Below, one piece after another: positions 29,312-39,323 of a stretch of 64,000 bases of DNA. A program made the position numbers and the translations under genes. A model generated the notes under the pieces. It had not been told where the DNA came from. It saw only the letters and a program-made list of their open reading frames with translations, and did not search any database. Origin of the DNA: Pseudomonas japonica (GTDB taxonomy: Bacteria > Pseudomonadota > Gammaproteobacteria > Pseudomonadales > Pseudomonadaceae); assembly GCF_900188455.1 (NCBI RefSeq), contig NZ_FZOL01000002.1, forward strand, positions 1 through 64,000. Reading direction: 5' to 3'. Each line of letters opens with the position of its first letter. Positions within the stretch are counted from its first letter, which is position 1.

Positions 29312-30121
29312 ATGACCGACTTCTCTGGCTTGCCCCTGGTGATCGAACCGGCGGACCTGCTGCCACGCCTCGACTCGGCGGAACTGATCCTGGTCGACCT
29401 GACCAGCGTCAATCGCTACGGCAGCGGCCACCTTCCCGGTGCCCGTTTCGTCGATCCCAAGCGCACGCAACTGGGCCAGCCACCGGCACCGGGCCTGGCA
29501 CCGGCCAAGGCCGAGCTGGAAAAGCTGTTCGGAGAACTGGGCCATCGTCCCGACGCCACCTATGTGGTCTACGACGATGAAGGCGGCGGTTGGGCCGGGC
29601 GCTTCATCTGGCTGCTGGATGTCATCGGCCACTCGCGCTACCACTACCTCAATGGCGGGGTGCAGGCCTGGCCGGCGAACAAGCTGAGCACCGACGTCCC
29701 GGCCAGCGCTGGCGGCCCCGTCAGCCTGGTGCTGCACGACGAGCCCACCGCCACCCGCGAGTACCTGCAAAGCCGTCTCGGCGCCGCCGACCTGGCGATC
29801 TGGGATGCACGCAGCCCCGGCGAATACCGCGGCGAGAAAGTCCTCGCCGCCAAGGGCGGGCACATCCCCGGCGCGGTCAACTTCGAGTGGACCGCCGGCA
29901 TGGACCTGAACGACGCCCTGCGCATCCGCAAGGACATGCCGCAGATCCTCGAACAGCTCGGCATCAGCAAGGACAAGGAAGTGGTCACCCACTGCCAGAC
30001 TCACCACCGCTCGGGCTTCACCTATCTGGTGGCCAAGCACCTGGGCTACCCACGGGTCAAGGCATACGCCGGCTCCTGGGGCGAATGGGGCAACCATCCG
30101 GACACGCCCGTCGAAGTTTAA
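29312..30121 (+). CDS. rhdA: Thiosulfate sulfurtransferase (rhodanese)
   Basis: This 269-residue two-domain rhodanese transfers sulfane sulfur from thiosulfate to cyanide or other acceptors. The C-terminal active loop carries the catalytic Cys228 in HCQTHHRSG, the same loop as in Azotobacter vinelandii RhdA. The N-terminal domain is inactive. The ATG at 29312 follows GGAG and gives MTDFSGLPLVIEPADLL; the ORF is open 120 bases further upstream inside the HDOD gene. psd follows after 9 bases. RhdA may help Pseudomonas detoxify cyanide. Confidence 0.95.
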   Translation: MTDFSGLPLVIEPADLLPRLDSAELILVDLTSVNRYGSGHLPGARFVDPKRTQLGQPPAPGLAPAKAELEKLFGELGHRPDATYVVYDDEGGGWAGRFIWLLDVIGHSRYHYLNGGVQAWPANKLSTDVPASAGGPVSLVLHDEPTATREYLQSRLGAADLAIWDARSPGEYRGEKVLAAKGGHIPGAVNFEWTAGMDLNDALRIRKDMPQILEQLGISKDKEVVTHCQTHHRSGFTYLVAKHLGYPRVKAYAGSWGEWGNHPDTPVEV

Positions 30122-30130
30122 GGAAACCCA

Positions 30131-30991
30131 ATGAAATCCCGCTTGTTCATCATCAGCCAGTACCTGCTGCCCCATCACCTGCTCTCGCGTCTGGCCGGCT
30201 GCATCGCCGAATGCCGCGTGCGCTGGTTCAAGAACGCCTTCACCACCTGGTTCGCCAAGCGCTACCAGGTGGACATGTCGCAGGCCCTGGTCGAAGACGT
30301 CACCGCCTATGAACACTTCAACGACTTCTTCACCCGCGCCCTGAAACCCGGCGCACGCCCGCTGGACCCGACCCCCGGTGCGATCCTCTGCCCGGCCGAT
30401 GGCGCGATCAGCCAGCTCGGTCCGATCGAGCACGGCCGCATCTTCCAGGCCAAGGGCCACAGCTTCAGTGCCCAGGAACTGCTCGGTGGCGACCCGGCCA
30501 ATGCCGCGCCGTTCATGGGTGGCGAATTCGCCACCGTGTACCTGTCGCCGAAGGACTACCACCGCGTGCACATGCCGCTGGCCGGTACCCTGCGTGAAAT
30601 GATCTACGTGCCCGGCCGGCTGTTCTCGGTGAACCAGACCACCGCGGAAAACGTCCCGGAACTGTTCGCCCGCAACGAGCGCGTGGTCTGCCTGTTCGAC
30701 ACCGAGCGCGGTCCGATGGCCGTGGTACTGGTGGGGGCGATGATCGTTGCCTCGATCGAGACAGTGTGGGCCGGCCTGGTCACCCCGCCGAAGCGCGAGC
30801 TGAAGACCTTCCGCTATGACGAAGCGTCCCGCGCGCCGATCCATCTGGAGAAAGGCGCGGAACTGGGTCGTTTCAAACTGGGTTCGACCGCCATCGTGCT
30901 GTTCGGTCCGGAGCAGGTGAAGTGGGCCGAGAGCCTTGGTGCCGGTTCCGCGGTATCCATGGGCCAGTGCCTGGCGCTGCCGCAAGCCTGA
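30131..30991 (+). CDS. psd: Phosphatidylserine decarboxylase proenzyme
   Basis: This 286-residue membrane-associated enzyme makes phosphatidylethanolamine from phosphatidylserine. It self-cleaves in the LGST motif between Gly251 and Ser252 ([11 protein letters not shown]), the Ser becoming the pyruvoyl group. Conserved stretches include [28 protein letters not shown] and [13 protein letters not shown]. The gene is preceded by AAGGAAACCC and follows rhdA closely, so both share a transcript. Confidence 0.96.
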   Translation: MKSRLFIISQYLLPHHLLSRLAGCIAECRVRWFKNAFTTWFAKRYQVDMSQALVEDVTAYEHFNDFFTRALKPGARPLDPTPGAILCPADGAISQLGPIEHGRIFQAKGHSFSAQELLGGDPANAAPFMGGEFATVYLSPKDYHRVHMPLAGTLREMIYVPGRLFSVNQTTAENVPELFARNERVVCLFDTERGPMAVVLVGAMIVASIETVWAGLVTPPKRELKTFRYDEASRAPIHLEKGAELGRFKLGSTAIVLFGPEQVKWAESLGAGSAVSMGQCLALPQA

Positions 30992-31030
30992 CCGGATTCT
31001 TTGGGGCTGCAAAGCAGTCCCCAGAAAAGC

Positions 31031-31061
31031 AAAACCGCCCCCGGAACAGGGGGCGGTTCTT
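31031..31061. terminator. Bidirectional terminator between psd and the lectin gene
   Basis: AACCGCCCCC (31033-31042) and GGGGGCGGTT (31049-31058) form a perfect 10-bp stem. The leftward strand gains a TTTTGCTTTTC tail and the rightward strand CTTC, so it should stop the lectin transcript best. Confidence 0.88.
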
Positions 31062-31073
31062 CAACCTGACGCC

Positions 31074-31484
31074 TTACTCCAGATGACTGCGGAAGCCGAT
31101 CGGGCCTTCATTGTCATAGGTGTTGGTGCCGTCGAGGCTCTTGCCGCCATCGTTCGACTTGACGCTCAGGGCGACGACGCTCTGATTGTCACGACCGCCG
31201 ATGACCCATTCGCCACCCGGATGCCAGGGTGCGTCGTTGCCGCCCCACTGGTTCTGGACTTCGTAGCGGTTCTGCGCAACACGCTTGGCCTTGAAGCCGA
31301 TCGGGCCTTCGCCCGAGTAGGTCATGTTGCCCTTGAAGGTCACGCCGCCATCGCCGGAACGGATATCGATGGCCACCACGTGCTGATTGTCCCGCCCACC
31401 GAGCTTCCAGGTTCCACCTGGATGCCACGGTGCACTGTTACCACCCCATTGGTTCTGAACTGCGTACTTGTTCGTAATCGCCAT
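31074..31484 (-). CDS. OAA-family high-mannose-binding lectin
   Basis: This 136-residue protein is two tandem copies of a repeat of about 67 residues, each with NQWGGNxAPWHPGG, GGRDNQxVVA and GEGPIGF-like ends. This is the fold of Oscillatoria agardhii agglutinin, a compact beta-barrel that binds branched oligomannose. Pseudomonas fluorescens homologues are known and also bind HIV gp120 glycans. No signal peptide is present, so it is cytosolic or released by lysis. The ATG at 31484 is preferred over 31493 because AAGGAG lies at 9 nt from it but directly abuts the upstream ATG. It ends at a strong terminator and is transcribed alone. Confidence 0.88.
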   Translation of the reverse strand: MAITNKYAVQNQWGGNSAPWHPGGTWKLGGRDNQHVVAIDIRSGDGGVTFKGNMTYSGEGPIGFKAKRVAQNRYEVQNQWGGNDAPWHPGGEWVIGGRDNQSVVALSVKSNDGGKSLDGTNTYDNEGPIGFRSHLE

Positions 31485-31513
31485 GAACTTCATCTCCTTG
31501 AAGTTGCTGGTGG

Positions 31514-31562
31514 GGACCGGCCAGATTCCGGACCGGCCGCACGGCCCTCGGGATCGGGCCGT
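31514..31562 (-). promoter_or_regulatory. Repeat-rich leader of the lectin gene
   Basis: GGACCGGCC occurs twice with a 16-bp period (31514-31522 and 31530-31538), followed by the inverted repeat ACGGCCC (31541-31547) and GGGCCGT (31556-31562). The block lies 30-80 bases before the lectin start. It could hold operator sites or a structured 5' UTR; no clear sigma-70 promoter was seen. Confidence 0.35.
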
Positions 31563-31610
31563 ACGCGAGCAAGCCTAGACGCAGGCTAAAGATCGTCAGG
31601 GAACAAAGGA

Positions 31611-31630
31611 CGAATGGTTAGAACCATTCG
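31611..31630 (-). terminator. Hairpin after serB
   Basis: CGAATGGTT and AACCATTCG enclose two bases, 5 bases past the serB stop. The following strand reads TCCTTTGTTCC, a weak T-run, so this is a possible weak terminator or stabiliser. Confidence 0.5.
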
Positions 31631-31635
31631 TACTA

Positions 31636-32850
31636 TCACGCATTGCCTTCGCGATCACGCATGCCCAGCAGGTAGAGCACACCGTCCAGGCCCAGGGTGG
31701 AAATCGCCTGCTTGGCCGACTGACGCACCAGCGGCTTGGCGCGGAAGGCCACGCCCAGACCGGCGATGCCGAGCATCGGCAGGTCGTTGGCGCCATCGCC
31801 CACGGCAATGGTCTGCTCCATCTGCAGGCCTTCCTTCCGCGCCAGCTCGGCAAGCAGATCGGCCTTGCGCTGGGCATCGACGATCGGCTCGACCGCGACA
31901 CCGGTGACCTTGCCGTCGACCACTTCCAGCTCGTTGGCGAACACGTAGTCGATACCCAGCTTGGCCTGCAACTGCTTGGCGAAGTAGGTGAAACCGCCGG
32001 AAAGGATGGCGGTCTTGTAGCCCAGGCGCTTGAGTTCGGCGAACAGGGTCTCGGCGCCTTCGGTCAGGCGCAGCGAAGCGCCGATGGCGTCCAGCACGTT
32101 GACGTCCAGGCCCTTGAGCAGCGCCAGGCGCTCCTTGAAGCTGGCACGGAAATCCAGCTCGCCGCGCATCGCGCGTTCGGTGATCTCCGAAACCTGCTCG
32201 CCGACGCCGGCGGCCTTGGCCAGTTCGTCGATCACTTCCGCCTCGATCAGCGTCGAGTCCATGTCGAACACCGCCAGGCGGCGGTTGCGACGGAACAGCG
32301 AATCCTGCTGGAAAGCGATATCGACGCTCAGTTCCTGGGCAACGCTGAGGAACTCGGCACGCAGCGCCTGTGGATCGGCCGGCTCGCCGCGCACGGAGAA
32401 TTCGATGCAGCCCTTGCTCTGCTCCACCGGGGTATCCAGGGCCACACGACCGGACAGGCGGTCGATATGGTCGATGTTCAGGCCGTACTTGGCGGTGATG
32501 GAACTGACCCGCTGCAGTTGCTCGGCGGTCACCTTGCGCGTCAGCAGCGTGACGATGTGCCGAGGCTTGCCCTGGTTGGCCACCCAGTTGCGGTAGTCGT
32601 CCTCGGACACCGGGGTGAAACGCACCTGCTGGTTCAGCTCGTAACCGGTGAACAGCAGGTCCTTGAGCACCGAGGAGCCCTCGTCGGTACCAGGAATCTC
32701 GACGAGGATGCCAAAGGACAGGGTGTCGTGGATCACCGCCTGGCCAATATCGAGGATGTTCACACCGCCACGGGCAAGAACGCCGGTAATGGCCGCGGTC
32801 AGACCCGGACGGTCCTCACCGGTGATGTTGATCAAGACGATTTCGCGCAA
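31636..32850 (-). CDS. serB: Phosphoserine phosphatase with ACT domains
   Basis: This 404-residue HAD-superfamily enzyme makes serine from phosphoserine. Two N-terminal ACT-type domains (about 1-80 and 90-165) likely sense amino acids. The catalytic domain has VFDMDSTLIEAEVIDELAK near 208, with nucleophile and acid Asp, then SGGF and GDGANDLPML near 350. The start is TTG (32848-32850), preceded by GGAG at 6 nt, giving the conserved MREIVLINITGEDRPGLTAA. The ORF is open for 7 more codons upstream, also with a TTG, without family support. Confidence 0.94.
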   Translation of the reverse strand: MREIVLINITGEDRPGLTAAITGVLARGGVNILDIGQAVIHDTLSFGILVEIPGTDEGSSVLKDLLFTGYELNQQVRFTPVSEDDYRNWVANQGKPRHIVTLLTRKVTAEQLQRVSSITAKYGLNIDHIDRLSGRVALDTPVEQSKGCIEFSVRGEPADPQALRAEFLSVAQELSVDIAFQQDSLFRRNRRLAVFDMDSTLIEAEVIDELAKAAGVGEQVSEITERAMRGELDFRASFKERLALLKGLDVNVLDAIGASLRLTEGAETLFAELKRLGYKTAILSGGFTYFAKQLQAKLGIDYVFANELEVVDGKVTGVAVEPIVDAQRKADLLAELARKEGLQMEQTIAVGDGANDLPMLGIAGLGVAFRAKPLVRQSAKQAISTLGLDGVLYLLGMRDREGNA

Positions 32851-32921
32851 GACGGGCTCCAGGACGTGCAAAAAATGCGCATTCTACCGCCTTTTGCAGA
32901 CCATCGGGCGCAGTCGATACT

Positions 32922-32949
32922 TTGCCGCCCGAGGGGCGCTCGCTATACT
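32922..32949 (+). promoter_or_regulatory. Putative sigma-70 promoter of the AhpA-like gene
   Basis: TTGCCG (32922-32927) and TATACT (32944-32949) lie 16 nt apart, matching 4 of 6 and 5 of 6 consensus bases. The start would fall about 30 bases before the GTG at 32986. Confidence 0.5.
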
Positions 32950-32985
32950 GCGCAGCAATTTCTCCGTCATAAAGAGCCGCGCTCA

Positions 32986-34491
32986 GTGAACCGGCCCACG
33001 CCCGTCAAAACCGACAATTTCTTCCTGCTGATCTTTCATGCCCTGCGTCAGCGTCGCGTGCCACTGGCACTGCGCATCGCCTGCCACAACATCTTCCTGG
33101 TGGCCCTGGCGCTGGTGATCTACGCCTGCGTGATGGGTTTGCAGTTCAAGGAAGCCATGCATGAGCAGGCCGACGCCCTGGGGCAGAGCCTGACCACCCA
33201 GACCGCCACGTCCGCTACCGAACTGCTGGTGTCCAACGACATCCTCAGCCTCAACGTGCTGCTCGGCAATCTGGTGAAGAACCCGCTGGTGGCCCACGCC
33301 GCCATCTACAGTGTGGACAACCGCATCCTCGCCGAGGCTGGCCAGCGTCCGAAGAACAGCCTGCTGGGTGAGGCCGAGGGCCTGTACCAGACCAAGATCA
33401 CCTTCCAGGACGTCACCGCCGGGCAGTTGCGCATCAGCCTGGACATGAGCCAGTTCCAGCAACCGATGACCATCAGCATGCAGAGCATGGGCATCCTCGC
33501 CGGTATCCTGCTGGCCCTGGCGTTGACCATGAGCCTGCGTCTCGGCCGCTACGTTTCCACCCCGCTGCTGCAACTGCGGGTGTGGCTGCGCGACCTGGAC
33601 GAATACACGCCGGCCACCGAACGCCAGGACGAAATCGGCGACCTGGCCCGGCAACTGCACGCCCGCTTCGCCCCACCACCGAAGGCGGTCGAGCCGGAGC
33701 CGGAAATCGAAGAGTCATTCGAAGAAGAACGCGAGCCTTTCGAGATTCGCGACCTGCGCGATCCGGACTTCGACGAAACGCCCGCCGTGGTTCGCCCGAA
33801 AACGCGCAGCGTGGAAGCCGAGGAAGACGAGGACGACGACGCCTTCGCCGACCTGGGTGACGTGGCGCCATCCACCAGCACCGCCGCGGTCAAGCCGGTC
33901 GCACCGCGCGAGCCGCAGAAGAGCGCCGTCCTCGCCGTGCAACTGGGCTCCCAGGAACAACTGCGACGCCTGCCGCGTGCACGCCTGACCGAACTGCTGG
34001 ACCGTTACCGCGACTGCCTGGAACAGGCCGCGTCGCTGTACGAAAGCGAGGTGCAGACCCTCAATGACGGCAGCACCCTGCTGCTGTTCCACAGCCAGGA
34101 CAGCGGTGAGGACTACCTGACCAATGCCATTTGCTGTGGCGAACTGCTCCGAGCGCTGGGCCATGCCCTGCAGGTGGAAGTGGCGGACAGTGGCATCACC
34201 TTGCAACTGCAATTGGGCCTGGCCCTGGGCGAAGACCTGCACGGTCTCAGCCAGATCGACCTGCTGCTGACCGAGAAGGCCCAGGACGCCCTGGCCCTGT
34301 CGCAGCACAGCCGCAACCTGCTGCTGGTGGAGCGACCGGTCAGTGACGATGCGCTGATTCGCCAGCGCGCGCGGATTCGTCCGATCGCCAGCCCGGAAGG
34401 GGCTTGCTGCGTGGAGCGCCTGATGGAGCCGTACCCGTCGATGCTGGAACGGCAACTGGCGCGGATGCATGAGCGGCAAGTAAAAAGCTGA
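32986..34491 (+). CDS. AhpA/YtjB-like membrane protein with a degenerate cyclase-like domain
   Basis: This 501-residue protein has a first transmembrane helix at about 30-50, a periplasmic stretch of about 110 residues (LSLNVLLGNLVKNPLVAHAAIYSVDN), and a second helix at about 160-180. A short HAMP-like segment follows, then a very acidic linker (about 225-305, with EEDEDDDAF). The C-terminal 190 residues resemble a class III nucleotide cyclase domain without its metal-binding residues (RLTELLDRYRDCLEQAA, TLNDGSTLLLFHS). The start is GTG at 32986; the ORF extends far upstream on the antisense of serB without support. AhpA-type proteins are known from P. aeruginosa and E. coli SMP/YtjB, with a poorly defined role. 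Confidence 0.72.
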   Translation: MNRPTPVKTDNFFLLIFHALRQRRVPLALRIACHNIFLVALALVIYACVMGLQFKEAMHEQADALGQSLTTQTATSATELLVSNDILSLNVLLGNLVKNPLVAHAAIYSVDNRILAEAGQRPKNSLLGEAEGLYQTKITFQDVTAGQLRISLDMSQFQQPMTISMQSMGILAGILLALALTMSLRLGRYVSTPLLQLRVWLRDLDEYTPATERQDEIGDLARQLHARFAPPPKAVEPEPEIEESFEEEREPFEIRDLRDPDFDETPAVVRPKTRSVEAEEDEDDDAFADLGDVAPSTSTAAVKPVAPREPQKSAVLAVQLGSQEQLRRLPRARLTELLDRYRDCLEQAASLYESEVQTLNDGSTLLLFHSQDSGEDYLTNAICCGELLRALGHALQVEVADSGITLQLQLGLALGEDLHGLSQIDLLLTEKAQDALALSQHSRNLLLVERPVSDDALIRQRARIRPIASPEGACCVERLMEPYPSMLERQLARMHERQVKS

Positions 34492-34510
34492 CCGGCTGGC
34501 TGCACGCCGA

Positions 34511-34607
34511 GCGGGCTTTGCCCGCGAAAGGACCGCGCAGCGGTCCCAGACGGCAGCGCTATCAGGGACCGCTTCGCGGTCCTTTCGCAGGCAAGCCAGC
34601 TCCTACA
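34511..34607. repeat. REPIN between the AhpA-like gene and the lipoprotein gene
   Basis: GCGAAAGGACCGCGCAGCGG (34523 onward, to 34547) is the inverted, nearly perfect partner of 34565-34588, and both carry REP heads at their outer ends. This is a two-REP hairpin typical of P. fluorescens. Confidence 0.8.
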
Positions 34608-34624
34608 GGGCTCGCGCCAGCAAC

Positions 34625-34653
34625 AAAAAAGCCCGCATCGCTGCGGGCTTTTT
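34625..34653. terminator. Bidirectional terminator
   Basis: AAAAAGCCCGCA, TCGC and TGCGGGCTTTTT form a 12-bp stem and short loop with A- and T-runs, between two convergent genes. Confidence 0.92.
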
Positions 34654-34667
34654 CATGTCTGCTCGAC

Positions 34668-35381
34668 TCAGAAGCGGAACACTTCCAGGTCGGTACGGAT
34701 CGGCGAAGCGATCGGAATCTTCGGTTTCTCCGGCTCCTTGCGCACCTGCACCGGCGCAGCCGGCTTCTTCGGCGGCGCTTCCTCGGCGATCGCCGGCTGG
34801 TTGGCCAGCGGCTTCACCGCGGTGCTCAGTTGCTCGGCCAGGCGCTGCAGCAACTGGCCCTGAGCCTGTACCTGCGACGCCGAGGTACCGCTGTGGGGCT
34901 GTTCGAGGTGGATGATACGGTTGTCACGCACCTGACCACGACGGTCGAGCAAACGCCACTGCACATCGAGAATCGCCGGCTGGTTCGCTCCGGAATCCAG
35001 GCGCGTGATCGACAGCAGAACCTGCACGTCGGGATTGAAGCCGGTGCTCGCCGGGGCCAGGACCACGCGCTGGCTGTCCAGGCGCCAGGCCAGCTGACGC
35101 ACCAGCAGTTGATCGATATCGGCGGACAGGCTGCCCGCCCAGCGACCGTCGGTCGCGGCAGTCAGGCTACCGTCGGTCTGGCGCTGCAGCAGGGTTTCCC
35201 GTTGCAGGTAGTCGGCGACCGAAACCGGCCCCAGCACCACCGCCATGCCGGCGCTCTGCTTTGGCTGCCCCGGCTCGCCGCTGTCGAGCTGATAGAGCGC
35301 GACCGGCTGGTGCATGCTGCACCCCGCCAGGCCCAGGACGCCCGTCAGCAATAGAACAAATGGAAGGCGCAGAAAAGTCAT
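34668..35381 (-). CDS. PqiC/DUF330-family lipoprotein
   Basis: This 237-residue protein has a signal peptide ending in the lipobox LAGC (about residue 18), followed by MHQPVALYQLDSG and PVSVADYLQRETLLQRQ. These are typical of the PqiC (ABC-transport auxiliary lipoprotein, DUF330) family, which partners MCE-type PqiB in lipid traffic. A Pro/Lys/Glu-rich tail (about 195-230) follows the domain. No pqiA or pqiB lies nearby, so this is an orphan member. Two adjacent ATG codons exist (35384 and 35381); the second was taken. It is near parC but separated by about 170 bases. Confidence 0.8.
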   Translation of the reverse strand: MTFLRLPFVLLLTGVLGLAGCSMHQPVALYQLDSGEPGQPKQSAGMAVVLGPVSVADYLQRETLLQRQTDGSLTAATDGRWAGSLSADIDQLLVRQLAWRLDSQRVVLAPASTGFNPDVQVLLSITRLDSGANQPAILDVQWRLLDRRGQVRDNRIIHLEQPHSGTSASQVQAQGQLLQRLAEQLSTAVKPLANQPAIAEEAPPKKPAAPVQVRKEPEKPKIPIASPIRTDLEVFRF

Positions 35382-35552
35382 CATCCCATCCAGGCGGCCA
35401 CCATACGGCACCGCAGTGATACTCAAGAATTCATTCGGGCACCCGGCCACGCCGGCGCCGCAAGGGGGCTATCATCCGCGAAAATACGCGCTGACTCCAG
35501 TATTTACGCCCGGAACGTGTGGGAAATTACCGTTTCCGGGCGTGTAAAACAC

Positions 35553-38336
<2,784 letters not shown>

Positions 38337-38340
<4 letters not shown>

Positions 38341-39323
38341 TTCTTCGCGCTCCAGCCGCCTTTCGGCGCGGCGAAACGCCAGACGATCGATCGGTCCTCG
38401 CCATCGGCGCGGGTGCCGCCGTTGTTGTCCAGGCCGATCCAGGCCCCGTCGGCGTCGATCACCAGCGCCTCGGCCAGACCGTATGGCTGACCGTAGCGCC
38501 GCGAATCGACCAGCGCCTCGGCGGCGAACGACCAGCAACGCTCGACCTGGCCGCTCTGCGCATCGCGCCGACAGATGCGATAGGCATTGCGCTCCAGGGT
38601 GAACAGCTTGCCCTCGAACAGCGCCAGGTCGGCAAAGTCCCGCGAGACGTCGCGGGCATTGGGGAATTGCTCGGGCTGCATCTCGGTGCCGGCTTCGCTG
38701 AGCACCACGCAGGCTTCGCCGCAGGTCCAGGTGCTTTGCTTGCGGTTGACCAGCAGCAGGCCGCGGCGCTCGCGCTCGGCTGCCAGCCACAGGCGATCGC
38801 CGGCCGGACTGATGGCGAGCCCTTCGAACAAGGCATTGAAATGCAGGAGCATGCCGCTGGCCCGGGCCTGGCGAATCATGCTCGGATCGATGCGCAGCCA
38901 GTTCGGCTCGCCGTCCAGCGGCACCTGCAGCACCGCGGCATGGGCTTCACTGACGATGTAGTGGTTGCCCGCGGCGTCGCAGCTCAGGCCCTCGAAATCA
39001 AGGTCGCCGCCTCGTATCAGGGAGGCCACCCACTGCCGCGAACGCAGGCCCAGCGGCAGTCCGGTATCCGGTACCGGCGGCACCGCCAGCGGCACGCCGA
39101 CCGCCTGCCAGACATGGCTGGCGGTATCGAGCCGGTAGAGCAGGTCGTCGTCGCGGTCGGAGATGGTCCAAAGTGCACCGTTGCACTGCGCCAGCCCCGA
39201 CAGGTTGCCGCCGCGCATGCCCTCGACCGGATGCTCGGAGAGCATGCTCAGTTCCGGCCACGGCTCGGCCATGGCCGGCACCGCGAGCAGCGCCAGCAGT
39301 GCCGTCAGCAGCGCACGGATCAA
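38337..39323 (-). CDS. Esterase-like phytase-family exported protein
   Basis: This 328-residue protein starts with a clear signal peptide (MIRALLTALLALLAVPAMA), so it is exported. The mature part looks like the beta-propeller esterase-like activity of phytase family: SGLAQCNGALWTISDRDDDLLYRLD, DLDFEGLSCDAAGNHYIVSE, and GDRLWLAAERERRGLLLVNRK. No catalytic residues can be assigned with confidence. The stop overlaps the next gene and its start overlaps the parE stop by 4 nt, so it is part of the parE-parC transcript. Confidence 0.75.
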
